DNA of 64,000 nucleotides from contig CM043952.1 of assembly GCA_014529385.2 (NCBI GenBank), positions 69,011,370 through 69,075,369 on the forward strand. Direction: 5' to 3'. This DNA comes from Adiantum capillus-veneris. Its lineage: Eukaryota; Streptophyta; Polypodiopsida; Polypodiales; Pteridaceae. Position 1 is the stretch's first letter; the number at the start of each line of letters is the position of its first letter. Of this stretch, positions 1 through 11,500 are shown piece after piece. The position numbers and the translations under genes were made by a program. Under the pieces are notes generated by a model, which saw only the letters and a list, made by a program, of their open reading frames with translations, was not told the origin of the DNA and ran no database searches.

Positions 1-62
1 CTCCTCCTGCAAAGCTTAGCCAATAGAAATTAAGAAGCATAGTTGGTATTCTTGTGACACGT

Positions 63-2360
63 TAGAGAGGGGTAATAGGGGAACACACCCGGCACAAACA
101 CAAGGTCCTCTCTATAGCTCAGGGTATCCCCAACACCCCTATCCTCTCAGAAAACACCTTCAAAGAAACACTTTATACTAGCAGACCACCGCCTGCTCAA
201 TTTTCACTGCTCATACACTCCACAAATCCACAATACCATGCACACCTGCTGCCATGGTCTGTCTCCACCCTTACACACACTCATAGCCGCTCAATCTCAC
301 TCTCTCACAAAAAACACCATCGATCTGGGGGGGCACACACATCCACACAGCCGGCACCGACGGGAAACATGAAAGCATGAGAAAGAGAAGGGGGGAAGGG
401 GAAACAACAACAAGAGGGGCAATTGTGGCTTGATTGCACTTCAAAAAGCATATACACTCCCTTCCATTGCCATCACTATGGCCATTGTTAAGAAAAAGTT
501 ACAAAGGGGCTAGCTTGTCAGAGAACTCCACTTGCAGGCTTCAAACGACACCAAAAAAGCCAGGAAAAAAGCCCCTATTTTGATCCAATTTTGACTTTCA
601 TGGGGGGGCCTTTAATTTTAGAATTTGCATTTTCATTGGTCCATCTGGCATCTTGATTTGGCATTTTTGGAGGGGGGAAACCTCTTTACTCCATCTGCTC
701 TCTTCCTCTCTCTTTTGCACTTGGGGAGGGGGGGCATTAGCGATGTCGCTATTGCCCCCTAGGCATGTTTTATTTTTTATCTTTATCTTCATTTTTTTTA
801 CCCCTTATGGGGAGATTTGCACTGCTCTATGGCCTAACTTTGACTCTTTCTCTCTCTATCCGACTCCTCCACTTCTTCCTCTATTTCTCTCTCCCTCTGC
901 TTCTCTTTGGTCCAGCTTTCACCTAGTCCGGCCCTTGCTTTTTGCTTTGTACACTTTGGCGGCCTCCGAGCTTCTTCTCTCTCCCTCTGCTCACTACCCG
1001 TGCCCGGGGACCCTCCCTTTTGCACTTGCCCTTGCCTTGGACCCGGCTGCTCCTACCTTTCCTTGATTCTTGTGGGACTACCCTCTTAACCATGCACCGG
1101 GGAGGGGGGGTGCAATAGCGACATCGCTATTGCCCTCTCTCCCTAAACTCTTAAAGGTGGGATCTTCAATGGCCGCGGGCATGTGCCCCTATTGGGCACT
1201 ACCACGTCATCAAGTAGGGCCGCCCCCTTCACCAGCGCACCAACTGGCGCATGGCGCCTCCACTAGCCACCACACTCAAAACCACCGCATGCGCCGTCAC
1301 GCAGAGCCGCAAGCGGCCATGGCGCCGACCTCCATAGCCACGAGCTCGCGAGAGCTGCCTCACCCCCTTTGTGTTTTATTGAGGGCTCACGGCCCAAGTA
1401 ACATAGTCCGCCTCCTTTGCTCTTGACTCGCATGTGGGGCGAACCCTGTGCCACATGGCAGCAGCTGGGGTGCCTCCCCTTAGGATAGCCTCCAAGATTT
1501 TAAAAAACCCCCACTTTAACTTTTTAAAAAACCTTTTTTGGCCTTCTTTTTCCTGGTCCCCATATTTTGCTCGAGGGTCGAAAGCCCGAGCCACCAAGCC
1601 GTGCTGAATCTTTGTCGTGTCGTCCCGGACCATAAAAAATTTTCCGCCTTTGGATCCTTTTGAGTGCGCTATCCGAGGCCGCAAAAACAGCCAAAAAATA
1701 CGTATCAATCTCTTCACTAACACTAGCTCCCAATTTAGTCCTGCTATATCTTGTTGAACTAGAACCCAATTAACGCGCCGTCGATTTGTGCTAGCTCCAC
1801 ATGATGCACACTACCACCAAGAACCTCGGTGAGGCCAAAAAAATGCCAGATGTTACTTCCCCCTATGCGGTCAAGTGGGCTCAGACCCGGCCCCCGAATA
1901 AATTTCAACTGACCTTAACTTACTAACTAGATCTCCGATTTGCAATCCGAGAAGACCGGCATGCTCCAGAACTTGAGCTTTACACATCCATCCACTGAGA
2001 CCTGCCTAGACCACCTGTCCCCAGCTGCCCTGCCCATCGGGGATCTGCTACACACTCCAGCTTTAAAATTCAGTATCTTGCACACCGGGGCTCCGTTTGA
2101 TGAGCTGTGTGGACCGGCTTCTAGAGCACACTTAACACTACATTCTAGAGCCTTGACTTGGCATTTCAGGCTCCTTCATCTGCCATCCCATTTGGACCAT
2201 CCCACCGCACTTTTGGCCTAACAAACCGCTTCGGACATACTTTTCCGCTATCCTCTGGCTGCCCAGGTCCTTGGTACTTGCCCTAGCCTTTTGCACTGTA
2301 CTTGCCGGCTACCTCTCCCTGGCATAGACCATTTCCTAGCTTAGACCAACTTTGGCTACA
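63..2360 (-). repeat. 3' LTR of the Tat-type element
   Basis: A long direct repeat of 21068-23403, colinear throughout with many substitutions and small indels, so the insertion is old. On the minus strand it begins TGTAGCCAAAG just after a G-rich tract (GAGGGGGC, about 2385-2378) that could be the polypurine tract. Several short open frames lie inside it, but they differ between the two copies and are not supported as genes. Confidence 0.75.
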
Positions 2361-2559
2361 CCATCATTGCCTAGCCCCCTCGTCAAACATTTATGTTTGA
2401 CCACAAACATATGTACAAAACTTTTAAACCGGCACACCAAATGGACGATTAAAAGCACTCACAAAACCACAATTGTATGTACAGGCTATGTACAAAAGAT
2501 TCATCTCCTTTCTCTTGCACACCACATGCTCTAGGTGGGTTGCCCACCCCCCTTGACTA

Positions 2560-3965
2560 CAATTTGCTGCACCTCATGCACTAAATCCCTCTCGAAATAC
2601 AGTTTGATCCGCACACCATTCATCCTGTTCCTAAGAAGCTTGCCATTTTCCCTTGCCAGCTGATAGGTCCCATTCAAAAAGGCCTTCCGCACTTTATACG
2701 GACCTGTCCACTTATTCTTGAATTTATTCTGGAATGTGAAATCCAGGTAGCTTTTTTACTTCATGACCAGGTCTCCTTCCTCTATCTTCTTTTCCGGCAG
2801 GTTCTGATTGAACTTGGCAACCCGCTTCTCTCTGTGCTTCCCATAGTAGTCTGCCGCTGCCTCTCTGTCCATCTACAAAGCCTCTAAACTAGCTATCCAA
2901 TCCTGTAGAATTCCTTGTGGGGTGGCATTGACACACCACATCCCCTTCAAAGCACCTAATTGCGCATGTACTGGCAACATAGCCTCCTTACCATAGACTA
3001 GCTCGAATGGAGTGAAATTTGTAGCTACCTTGTAGGACGTTCTATATGCCCACAGACACTTCTCTAGATTTGTTTCCCACTCAGCTTCCTGTTTGTACAC
3101 GTACTTCGTTAACATCTTGACGATTTGACCATTAGCACTCTCGACTAGACCATTGCATTGGGGGTGATAGGGTGAGGAAAACTGATGATGAATCTTTAAC
3201 TTTTCCACTAATGCACTCATGAGCTTGCTTCTAAACCCCTGACCCGTATTAGAAACTAACACCCATGGAACACCAAAACGGCAACAAATGTTATCGAACA
3301 CAAACTGAGCCACCAGATTAGCATTTACTTCCTTCACTACTTTGGCCTTGACCCACCTTGTAAAGTAGTCAATGGCTACCAGCACGTACTTCTTACTACA
3401 TTAGCATTTACTTCCTTCACTACTTTGGCCTCGACCCACCTTGTAAAGTAGTCAATGGCTACGACCACGTACTTCTTACCACTAGTAGACTTTGGGAGAG
3501 GACCTATGGAATCCAGACCCCACTTCTCGAAAGCACTTTGTGTGATGATGGCGCCTTGTGACTCCGCTACCAATCGTCTTTCACCTATAGTTTGACACTC
3601 GTGGCACGTCTTGCACTAGTAATGCACGTCCTTCACAATGGAAGGCCACCAAAATCCTGCTCTAAGCACTTGAAATAGAACCTGGTCTTTGCCTGGTGTC
3701 CACTTTCTTTGTGGAATTGCTCCAACACCATTCCTATCTCTTCTTTGTACAACACCGTTCTAAGCACTCTGTCATGCCCATAGTTCATGAGATCCTCACC
3801 TACCAGTGTGAATTTGTGGGCCTTTTGCAGCACTCTTCTCTTTTGTAGCTTAGACAAACCCTCCAAGAATTGCCCTCTTCTCAAAATCCCTTCAATCTCC
3901 TTTAAAGTCTCCCTCCTTGCATATGTGGCTGGGGCCACATATAGACCTGCAACATGCACTTTCAC
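2560..3965 (-). pseudogene. Integrase of the Tat-type element (broken)
   Basis: The minus strand encodes a Ty3/gypsy integrase in pieces. The zinc-binding part (3965-3600) shows ESGHQAKTR and, after a frameshift, WWPSIVKDVHY followed by CKTCHEC. The catalytic core (3573-2873) shows the first Asp in KWGLDSIGPLP, the second region as VSNTGQGF where family members usually have SDNG, and the Glu in QCNGLVESANGQ. The C-terminal GPYKVRKAFLNGTYQL lies near 2700. An 83-bp tandem duplication (3318-3400 and 3401-3479) repeats the AIDYFTRW segment and shifts the frame. The Asp-to-Asn change and the duplication both argue that it is dead. Confidence 0.85.
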
Positions 3966-4094
3966 TTTGCTACTTGCTAACTGATCCGCCTCTTAGTTCT
4001 GTTCTCTCCTCACATGCTTGAATTGGATCTCTTCAAAAGACTTCATCATCTTCTTGATGGAAAAGAACCAATGCTTCAAAGAATCGCGTTTTAC

Positions 4095-4358
4095 CTACCA
4101 TTGGCCTAACAATTGCTTGATGACTAGCATTGCATCTCCCTTCACTATCAACCTTGAAATGCCGAACTCTATGCACTGCTTCAAACCCAAATGCAAAGTG
4201 AGATACTCCACCTCGTTATTGGTATGGACATCCTCCAGATCATACACCTTCGAGAATATAGTTTTTTCGTGTGGGTCATGTGTCACCACACCTCCTCCTG
4301 CCTTCTGTACTACCCTTCGATACGCTCCATCGAACCACATTGTAAAATCATTCTCCAA
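4095..4358 (-). pseudogene. Second (archaeal-type) RNase H domain of the Tat-type element
   Basis: The minus-strand frame reads FTMWFDGAYR, then GGGVVTHDP, NNEVEYLTLHLGLK and LIVKGDAMLVIKQLLGQW. This is the pattern of the additional RNase H (aRH) that Tat elements carry between the ordinary RNase H and integrase. Candidate catalytic residues are the Asp of FDGA, the Glu of NNEVEY and the Asp of KGDAML. It overlaps the end of the preceding RNase H frame through a frameshift. The domain identity is firm; activity is not claimed, because neighbouring frames are broken. Confidence 0.8.
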
Positions 4359-4374
4359 ATCGGCTCCTCCTTAG

Positions 4375-5590
4375 CTTCATCTCGTACCACTCTTGGATAG
4401 GCCGGTAGATCGACGGCCTTGGTGACAAGAATGTATGCCAAGTGAGAGAAACTCATGTGATCTACCTTGAACTTGAACTCGAACTCTTGCAACTCCAACA
4501 CACACTTCATAATCATCCTTCCTGGCTTCAAATGTAGTACTACCTTTGGAAATAGATTATTAGCTGTCAACACAAAAAACTTGCACACAATCAAATGGAC
4601 CTTGAACTTCTTGTAAGGGAAGACCAGAGCCATCACCCATTGCTCCGCCTCGCTGTAGGTAGCCTCTCCTAGGCTGATCACCCTGCTCTCGAAGTATATC
4701 GGCTTGTAGTTTCTCCCTAACTTTTTCAATAGAACCGCTCCAATAGCAATTGTCCCCACTGTCATAGACACTTAGAAGTTCTCCTCTCGATTGGGAGGAC
4801 ATACTGCTGGAAATTGACAGAAAATCTCTTTGACTCTATCAAAAGCCTCCTGAGCTTCTCCATCCCATTCATAACCATGCACCTGCTGAGCCCTCTTTTG
4901 AAGAGGATGCACATATTGTGACATCATCCAAAAGAAACATGATAGATACTTCAACTTATGAAAAAACAAAGCCAAACCTTGAGCATCTGATAGTGGCTCC
5001 ATCAACACCAACGCCTTCACCTTCTCGGGATCAGCCTCTATATCATTTTGCGACACCACATGACCTAACAGCTGTGCTCGATGTTGTGCTAGCTTGCACT
5101 TCTTGGGGTTTAGCTGACCTCCTTCTTCATCTAGCATTTGAAAGCATAACTGTAGCTTCGATAGGTGCTCCAATCTTGAACTATAGCAGCCTATATCATC
5201 CATGAAGACCTTGATAAATCGGCCCAGGTAGGGATAAATACCCTGTTCATCCAGCCTTGGAAGGTGGCATATGCATTCACCAATCCGAAAGGAATCCTGC
5301 GGCCGGTAAGCGAAACAACCCCATGGAGATATGAATGTGGTCTTCAACTGGTCTTCAAGTGCAATCCCTATCTGAAAGTATCCTGAAAAGCCATCCATAA
5401 TCGAGTATCTTTCATGCCCAGCCACCTAGTTTAGGATCTTGTCTTGAAACAACAAGGGGTAGTGATTCCTCTTGGTCGCGAAATTTAGTGGCTTTTAGTT
5501 GACACACACTCTCCACTTCCCATTCTTCTTAGGGGTTATGACCACTGGCGAGACCTACTCTGGCGCTTTCACAGGGAATATGATGCCAGC
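4375..5590 (-). pseudogene. Reverse transcriptase and RNase H of the Tat-type element (broken)
   Basis: From 5590 leftwards on the minus strand: SPVVITPKKNGKWRVCVN, a stop, then MDGFSGYFQIGIALEDQ, then FMDDIGCYSS, the polymerase catalytic Asp pair. NPKKCKLAQ and LLGHVVS follow. The RNase H part (4771-4380) shows YFESRVISLGEATYSEAEQ and ends near a degenerate connection region. Several stops and frameshifts separate the blocks, and the AFGL motif that should precede the FMDD region is garbled. It would have copied the element RNA into DNA; as it stands it cannot. Confidence 0.82.
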
Positions 5591-5649
5591 ATCTAGTAGC
5601 TTATTGATTTCCTTCCAAAGGGCCTCCTTTTGGATTTCCCCTAATCTTC

Positions 5650-6399
5650 TCAGCTTATGTGCTTTAGGCTTATGCCCCTCCTTAAGAAAAATCTTGTCCT
5701 CACCCCTTTTGCACCTCGCAAATGCTTGTACTCCGTCGCAAATAGGTTTGGATAGGAATCACACAGTTGAACATAACCTTCCTTTTCACCTTTGGTTAAA
5801 TCTTCACTCAACATGCTTGAAACCTCCTCTATGCTTAGACCATGAGCTTGAGGTTGCATGCCTTCTTCTTTAGGTGGGGAGTCATCTATGGTGACTCCGA
5901 ATAAGTCTGCATCTATCTTCAACATGTCTTCCTTGCTCTCCTCTTCTTCTACGCTAGTATAGCCTTCATCATAGCCCATCTCTATCTTGTACTCATAGCT
6001 TGTTGTGTCGCCCTCATCTTTAACTTCCAGAGGACGAGAACTGCTCTCCTTGGTCTTCAAATCAAGCACAAGCTGCCTTCCTCTCTCTTTTCGAGGCAAT
6101 GTGAACACTTTGCTCTCCCAATCCTTCTTAGCTCCTATCGCCAAAAGCCATGGCCTACCCAAAATGATTGGATAATCATTATCTCCTTCCTTCATTACAA
6201 AAAAGTCTATTAGGCACTCTATGCCCATCACCTTGACCTTCACATCCTGAGCCACACCTAGAAACCTGGCCTTAGAATGGTTAGCCATCCTCATGCGCAC
6301 ATTCAAATTGACTACTTCCTTGACTCCCGTCTCTTTCATGGCTTCTTCCGTCATGACACAAACTTGCGCTCCACCGTCTATGTATGCTTGTACCTGCAT
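5650..6399 (-). pseudogene. Retropepsin region of the Tat-type element
   Basis: An open minus-strand frame of about 249 codons, starting within the protease. It contains the active-site-like YIDGGAQVCVM (residues 6-16) and, about 75 residues later, IILGRPWLLAIGAKKDW, the paired motif of gypsy proteases. DGGA replaces the usual DS/TGA, as in several Tat/Athila-type elements. The C-terminal half is acidic (SVEEEESKEDMLKIDADLF) and leads into the RT region. This is the longest undamaged stretch of the element. Confidence 0.78.
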
Positions 6400-6538
6400 C
6401 CTCTTCTCTATACAAGCGGAAGAACGTCAGTGGGGCTACCTACCCTCAAAGCCATGTTTTGCACTGCTTGCACATTTCCCTTAGCTCTCGGTAGCCTGTT
6501 GCTAACACTTGTGGACCATTGTCTCCTTAGCTTTGGAT

Positions 6539-7009
6539 TTAAACAAAACAGCAACACAGCTGACCAAAATTAATGTTTGCCTTTTGATTTTGAACATCAC
6601 TCACCAGATTGTACTCGGGATAGCCACACCCTAATTGAAAATCCATCTGTTTGATTTTGCGACGCCTCCTTCTTTTGCCAGGCTCGGGATGCTCTCTACC
6701 TTCATACACCTTCTCTTTGCCTTTGCAAGCTCGGCTCTCACGCTCTGTTTCTATCTCTCTCTCAACTCTTGCTCTCTTATTGGCCAAAACTTTGGCATCT
6801 TGCTTATCCACCCCTATAATGTTTACTCTTCGGACCTCCCTCCATTTGGCGGAGTTGGCTACACAGGATTCTCCACCGCTTCCTCTCTTGGACCATTGAA
6901 TTTCCCTTGACCTTGACCTCTACCGAAAAGCGGGTAGATACCTCCTCTTTCTCTCCGTGGTTGAGGACAATTGGGTGCATAGTGCCCTTCTTCTCCGAAA
7001 TTGTAACAT
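6539..7009 (-). pseudogene. C-terminal Gag of the Tat-type element, zinc knuckle cut by an insertion
   Basis: Starting at the insertion junction, the minus strand reads CYNFGEEGHYAPNCP, a CCHC zinc knuckle whose second Cys is Phe here. The codon for its first Cys (TGT) spans the AACAT target duplication at 7005-7009. The Gag chain therefore continues from 20254 onward on the other side of the younger element. Downstream the frame is interrupted by stops. Zinc knuckles package element RNA; this one is destroyed. Confidence 0.75.
7005..7009. other. Target-site duplication AACAT (left copy)
   Basis: AACAT at 7005-7009 directly precedes the TGTTAACC start of the inner LTR, and the same five bases follow the other LTR at 20249-20253. 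A five-base duplication is standard for LTR element integration. It fixes both element ends. Confidence 0.95.
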
Positions 7010-7294
7010 TGTTAACCCTCACGGCACACGGACACCCTATGATCTATAAACGTTGTATTATTTAGAGTCAGGTACCGGGCTTGTCGGTCCAATAGGGAAA
7101 GGTAGAGTGATCGTCGATGAGAGGCGCACTTTAACTTGGACATTCAAGGGATTAGTTGGTTAAGCATGGGCGCCCAAGTGTGAATGGGGTGAGCTCCTAT
7201 AAAAGCCAACTAAACCTAATTTTTACTCATTCTCTCATTTGTGCAATTGAAGAGTGCTCTTGCTCCATCTCCATCTTCTTCTTCTTCACCTCCT

Positions 7295-7328
<34 letters not shown>

Positions 7329-7579
7329 GGAGAGTGTGTGTGCGATCGAGCATTACGAAGGCACGACGGCGGCGAAGCGGTTGAGCGCGGCACGACTGCA
7401 GCTTCTTCTTCATCGTGGCGAGGAATCCACCACAAAGGCGAGCGTAGAGCGGTGAGTGACACACCCTTTGTTTTCTTGAGCTTGCTAGTTTAGGCTTGTT
7501 GTGTGCTTGGAGCCGTTTGTGGCTTGCATACGGTGTATTGGCAAGTCCCTTGCTTCGACAGTGCGGCAAGGAGCGCACA
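7010..7579 (+). repeat. 5' LTR of the inner gypsy element
   Basis: 570 bp, starting TGTTAACCC and ending GCGCACA. It contains a TATA-like CTATAAAAGCC near 7197-7207, followed by a TG/GA microsatellite (about 7294-7341). The 3' partner (19675-20248) is almost identical. The related element at 45606 has a recognisably homologous LTR. Confidence 0.94.
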
Positions 7580-7583
7580 TTTT

Positions 7584-7601
7584 TGGCGCCGTTGCTGGGG
7601 A
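7584..7601 (+). promoter_or_regulatory. Primer binding site, tRNA-Asp type
   Basis: TGGCGCCGTTGCTGGGGA begins four bases after the LTR. It matches the primer site complementary to the plant tRNA-Asp 3' end, with one apparent mismatch (GCT for GCC). Minus-strand DNA synthesis would start here. Confidence 0.88.
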
Positions 7602-8508
7602 TATGCCCTACACTAAGCTCGGTTAGCACTTTACGCTTCCTTGTGGTGCAATTTCTATCATAGGAAAGGCAGGGAAGGAGTGTGTGGAGATTTCTGTTTT
7701 TTGCGTTTTCTGCATTTGCTGTCAAGTTTCAAATTCTGCTATTGTCTGCGTTTTTTTTCAATTTCTGCAATTTCTGCATTTTCAAGTTCGACGTTTTCAA
7801 TTTCTGCAATTTTCTGCATTTCCGCGTTTTTTCAATTTTCTGCATTTCTGCGTTTTCAATTTCTGCGTTTTTTCAATTTTCTACATTTCTGCGTTTTCAA
7901 TTTCTGCGTTTTTTGCATTTCTGCGGTTTTTCAATTTTCTGCATTTCTGCATTTTCAATTTCTGCGTTTTTTGCATTAAAAAAAAAAATAAAAAAAATCG
8001 GAAATTAAAAACGCGAGTGAGCGGGCGGCGAAATTTTTCGAAAATAAAAAACGTGACTCTTAAAACGGACGGGTTGGTTTGTATAAAAAATAGATCGGGA
8101 TCGGGATCATTTCCCCAAGCCCAAGCCCAAGCCTCAGTCCTATGATATATACTAGACTCACTCTTATATATATACCCTACTCCCTCAAGAGAGAATGAGA
8201 GGATGTGGGACAAGTCCTCCACTCTCCTCCTTTCTCTTCCCACTTGCACCCTTAGACTTTCTAGTTTGGGCCTAGTTCCCTACTGGAAATTGACAGTTTT
8301 AGGGATTCCGAGGGCATAGAGTGACCAAACGGAGGGCTGTAAAGCACGGCACGACCCTCTGACCGATACGCTCATTTCGAGCTATCACACGGCCCATTCC
8401 ACGACACGCTCTAAAAAATCTAGCAAAAAAACAAACAAAAAACACGCTAAAAACTAGTCACAAGGCCTCCTAGAGCAGCTTTTTGACACCTTAGGGTATC
8501 AAAAGCAC
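7602..8508 (+). other. Untranslated leader of the inner gypsy element
   Basis: Apart from the tandem repeat at 7690-7975 no gene is seen. It contains an A-rich tract at 7977-8000, a short repeated CCCAAG stretch near 8115-8135 and TA-rich sequence at 8140-8175. The corresponding leader of the second copy (46204-46905) has a similar CCCAAGCTC-type stretch near 46615-46650, so part of the leader is conserved. Confidence 0.6.
7690..7975 (+). repeat. Leader tandem repeat of TTTCTGCNTTTTCAA-like units
   Basis: About 285 bp of imperfect T/C-rich repeats (TTTCTGCATTTC, TGCGTTTTCAATTTC and variants) between primer site and gag, ending in an A-rich run at 7977-7990. All three plus frames stay open because the repeat lacks stops; the resulting Phe/Ser/Ala-rich peptides are not regarded as genes. 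The second family member (46204-46900) lacks this array. Confidence 0.8.
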
Positions 8509-11500
8509 ATGCACTTACGCTCTGGGCGTGTGCTAGAACACGAGCATATTGAGAGTGCCTCTGTTCATACGGACACCCATTACCCATCCACGATAAACTC
8601 TAGACCCTCAGCGGGGACACAAGGTAGCACCACCCAAGACCCTAAAATAGCCGCTAGTGATTCCTCCTCCGACTCAGAAATCATGGAAGCATACCCTACC
8701 CAAAACACTGAGAGAGAAGGCCATGCACCTCCCGAAGCTCCATAGCCTAGTACTAGTATGTTTAGCCGTTTCATGGAAACATTAGGTAGAGCTACTCGCT
8801 CGGAACCTGATGCAAATGAAGCACACGAAGGGGGTGGGGAAGTGGACTCTCCTTTCACATCGCACGTGGACCCCACACCCCCAAAGAGTGTCCATATGGA
8901 TATCCTACCAACTTCTTACCAAGAAGGCCCTGTTGAGCTGCCTCCTTCAGAAGTTTCCTCTAGAGTACCGTTGGTGACAAGTAAAACCACGGGGAGCAAC
9001 ATTGCTTCTACCTCACAAGAAACCGTTAACACGTCGACTCTAGAAGGATTGTTCATTAATGATCATTGGACATATGACCTCCACACTGAGGTGTTGACGG
9101 ATCTACACTCTGGCCACGCCTACCATGTAGGATGGATAGAGATTGTACAATCCACCTCTAGTGCCACGAGCATCGAAGATCAACAGAAAATGATCTGTAA
9201 TGTTATCCATGGCATTATTCAATCAGAAAGGCAAAACCGAGGGGTAAATATACTCTCAACTGGCCCCATGAGATTTCTGGATATGAGCAAGGCTCAACAG
9301 CCTACTCTATCACAAATGGAGACTCCTCTAATGAGCCCCATGGACCCATCTTACGTCATTTCACCTGGGGTCTCTATGCAATCTGAGCCTCCAAGCGAAA
9401 ACTTTAGCTTCCCTAACTTGGCTCAACCCTCTATTAAGGAAAACACAGTGCTCACTCCAGGGATAAGCATGACAGAGAATGTACCGATGACATCTACGGT
9501 TAGCGCAGTGCCACTACCTAGTGTCGTAGTACCTAATATGGGGCCTCGACCATATGGGGCCTCGACCATATGTGCCTCTAGCCCCTTATGCACACATGGC
9601 CCCCACACCTCCAATAGTACCACTTGCTTATGCTCCTCGAGTGCCGCTCCCTAGCCTGACAGAGAATGTACCGATGACATCTACGGTTAGCGCAGTGCCA
9701 CTACCTAGTGTCGTAGTACCTAATATGGGGCCTCGACCATATGTGCCTCTAGCCCCTTATGCACACATGGCCCCCACACCTCCAATAGTACCACTTGCTT
9801 ATGCTCCTCGAGTGCCGCTCCCTAGCCCTTATCCGAGTGGACCTATGCCCGGTTATGTTCCATATCCTGCATCATCCACACATATGCCAAGACCGGTACC
9901 CGTCCCTCTCCCACATATGATTCCAAGAGTACCTCCACCGGCCCTGCCTCCTCACATAGGTGACTTGGCAGCGTTTGCTCAAACCATAGGTCGATCTATC
10001 GCGGAAAATATGCGTCACGCATCTGATAGAGAGCCTAGAAGTAAGGCAGTACAAATTGCCAAACTCACACAAAAATTCAATGGGGACGAAGATGCTAGGA
10101 AACACATTGAAGTGTTTGAACAAGTATGTGATTCCTTAGGGGAACGCAACGAACTACATAAGTGCAATGCCTTAAGCTTGACATTAAGTGGCAAGGCTGG
10201 AGATTGGTATAGGACCCTAAGGGTGGACGAGAAAACAATCTACCCTACCCTTCAATGGTTGTTTCTAAAGGAGTACATACGAGAAGGTGTGCTTTGGGGT
10301 GTAGCATCTCAGCTACAGAAGGCCGAACGTAAGGAAGGAGAGTCAGTAAGGGACTTCATTAGTCGTCTAAAGCACTTAAACTCTCGTTGCTCTGTAAATG
10401 AGCGCTTCAACAATAACCAACTGCTTGATCGATTCATTCGAGGGTTGAGGAATGAAGGAATCTATAATGGACTAGTGATTAGAGGTATCACAACCTGGGA
10501 AGATGTCACTGCCAATGCAATCCAATTAGAGGACAACTTGATGATAGCAGGCATGAGGTTGTCTACTGACACGAGATCCACTAGCTCACAAGCCATTGAG
10601 TATGAACCCATGACTGCAAAGCCCATTGCCAATGAGCCAAAGGTATTTGAGACATTCTTGACAGAGCTCACCAAGGCAATCCAAGAGTCTCTTAAGGATA
10701 ACCGACCCCCTCAAAATAGTCACATGTATCCAAGAAGGGAGCAACAATGGTGTTCCATTTGCTTAGGTCCACATAGCACTAGTGAGTGCCCTACGTTTAG
10801 AGTAAAATTTAATGGAACTTGCAACGCATGTGGTAGGTATGGTCACCAAGCTAAGGATTGTTTAATGATCAAACGTATGATGGCAAATAGACCACCTGCA
10901 GCCTGGACGGATACGCCTTGAGCTCCTGTATTGATGCCTACTCCACCTGTTGAGCAACTACCGCAACACATGGTCCCTAGATCTCAAAATGTTGTACAAG
11001 CTACACCGCTACCACCTCCTGTGCTAGGACCGCATCCCCCGCATCCAAGAGTCGCCCCTATGAACCAAGTGGGTTGCGAGCCATCAAATGCTTATCCAGA
11101 TGGCTGTGAGGAGGAAATAGACACTAGTATTGCCTACGGACTTGATACATTGGAAGAGTGTCCTATATACTACATGGAAGATTGTTGGGGGCAAGTCAAG
11201 TCGGTTTATCAAGCTGCTGCTCTCGCATCCAGAGGTCAAAATATCAACACCCAGGCTAGGAGGCCACCTCTTCAATGCTACGAGTGTGGTGGACCACATC
11301 GAGTAGTGGAGTGCCCTATTAGGCTGCAAAAGAATGCTGCACAGATGCAAATGAATCAAGGGAGCACGTCTGCAATGCCAATACTCACATGTAATCGTTG
11401 TGGCATAGATCACTTGATTGCCCAATGCCCCTATAACCCAAATGCGCCTAAAATCACACCCCTAAATTTGGTCGAAATTGCTAGTGTGACATCGCCAATA

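Noticed and set aside
653-1454. Several overlapping frames of 60-137 codons in the Tat LTR
   Set aside because: They are not conserved in frame in the partner LTR at 21900-22470 and have no recognisable domain.
7641-8145. Phe/Ser/Ala-rich plus-strand frames in the inner element leader
   Set aside because: All three frames are open because the T/C-rich repeat lacks stops. The frames are not present in the sister element.
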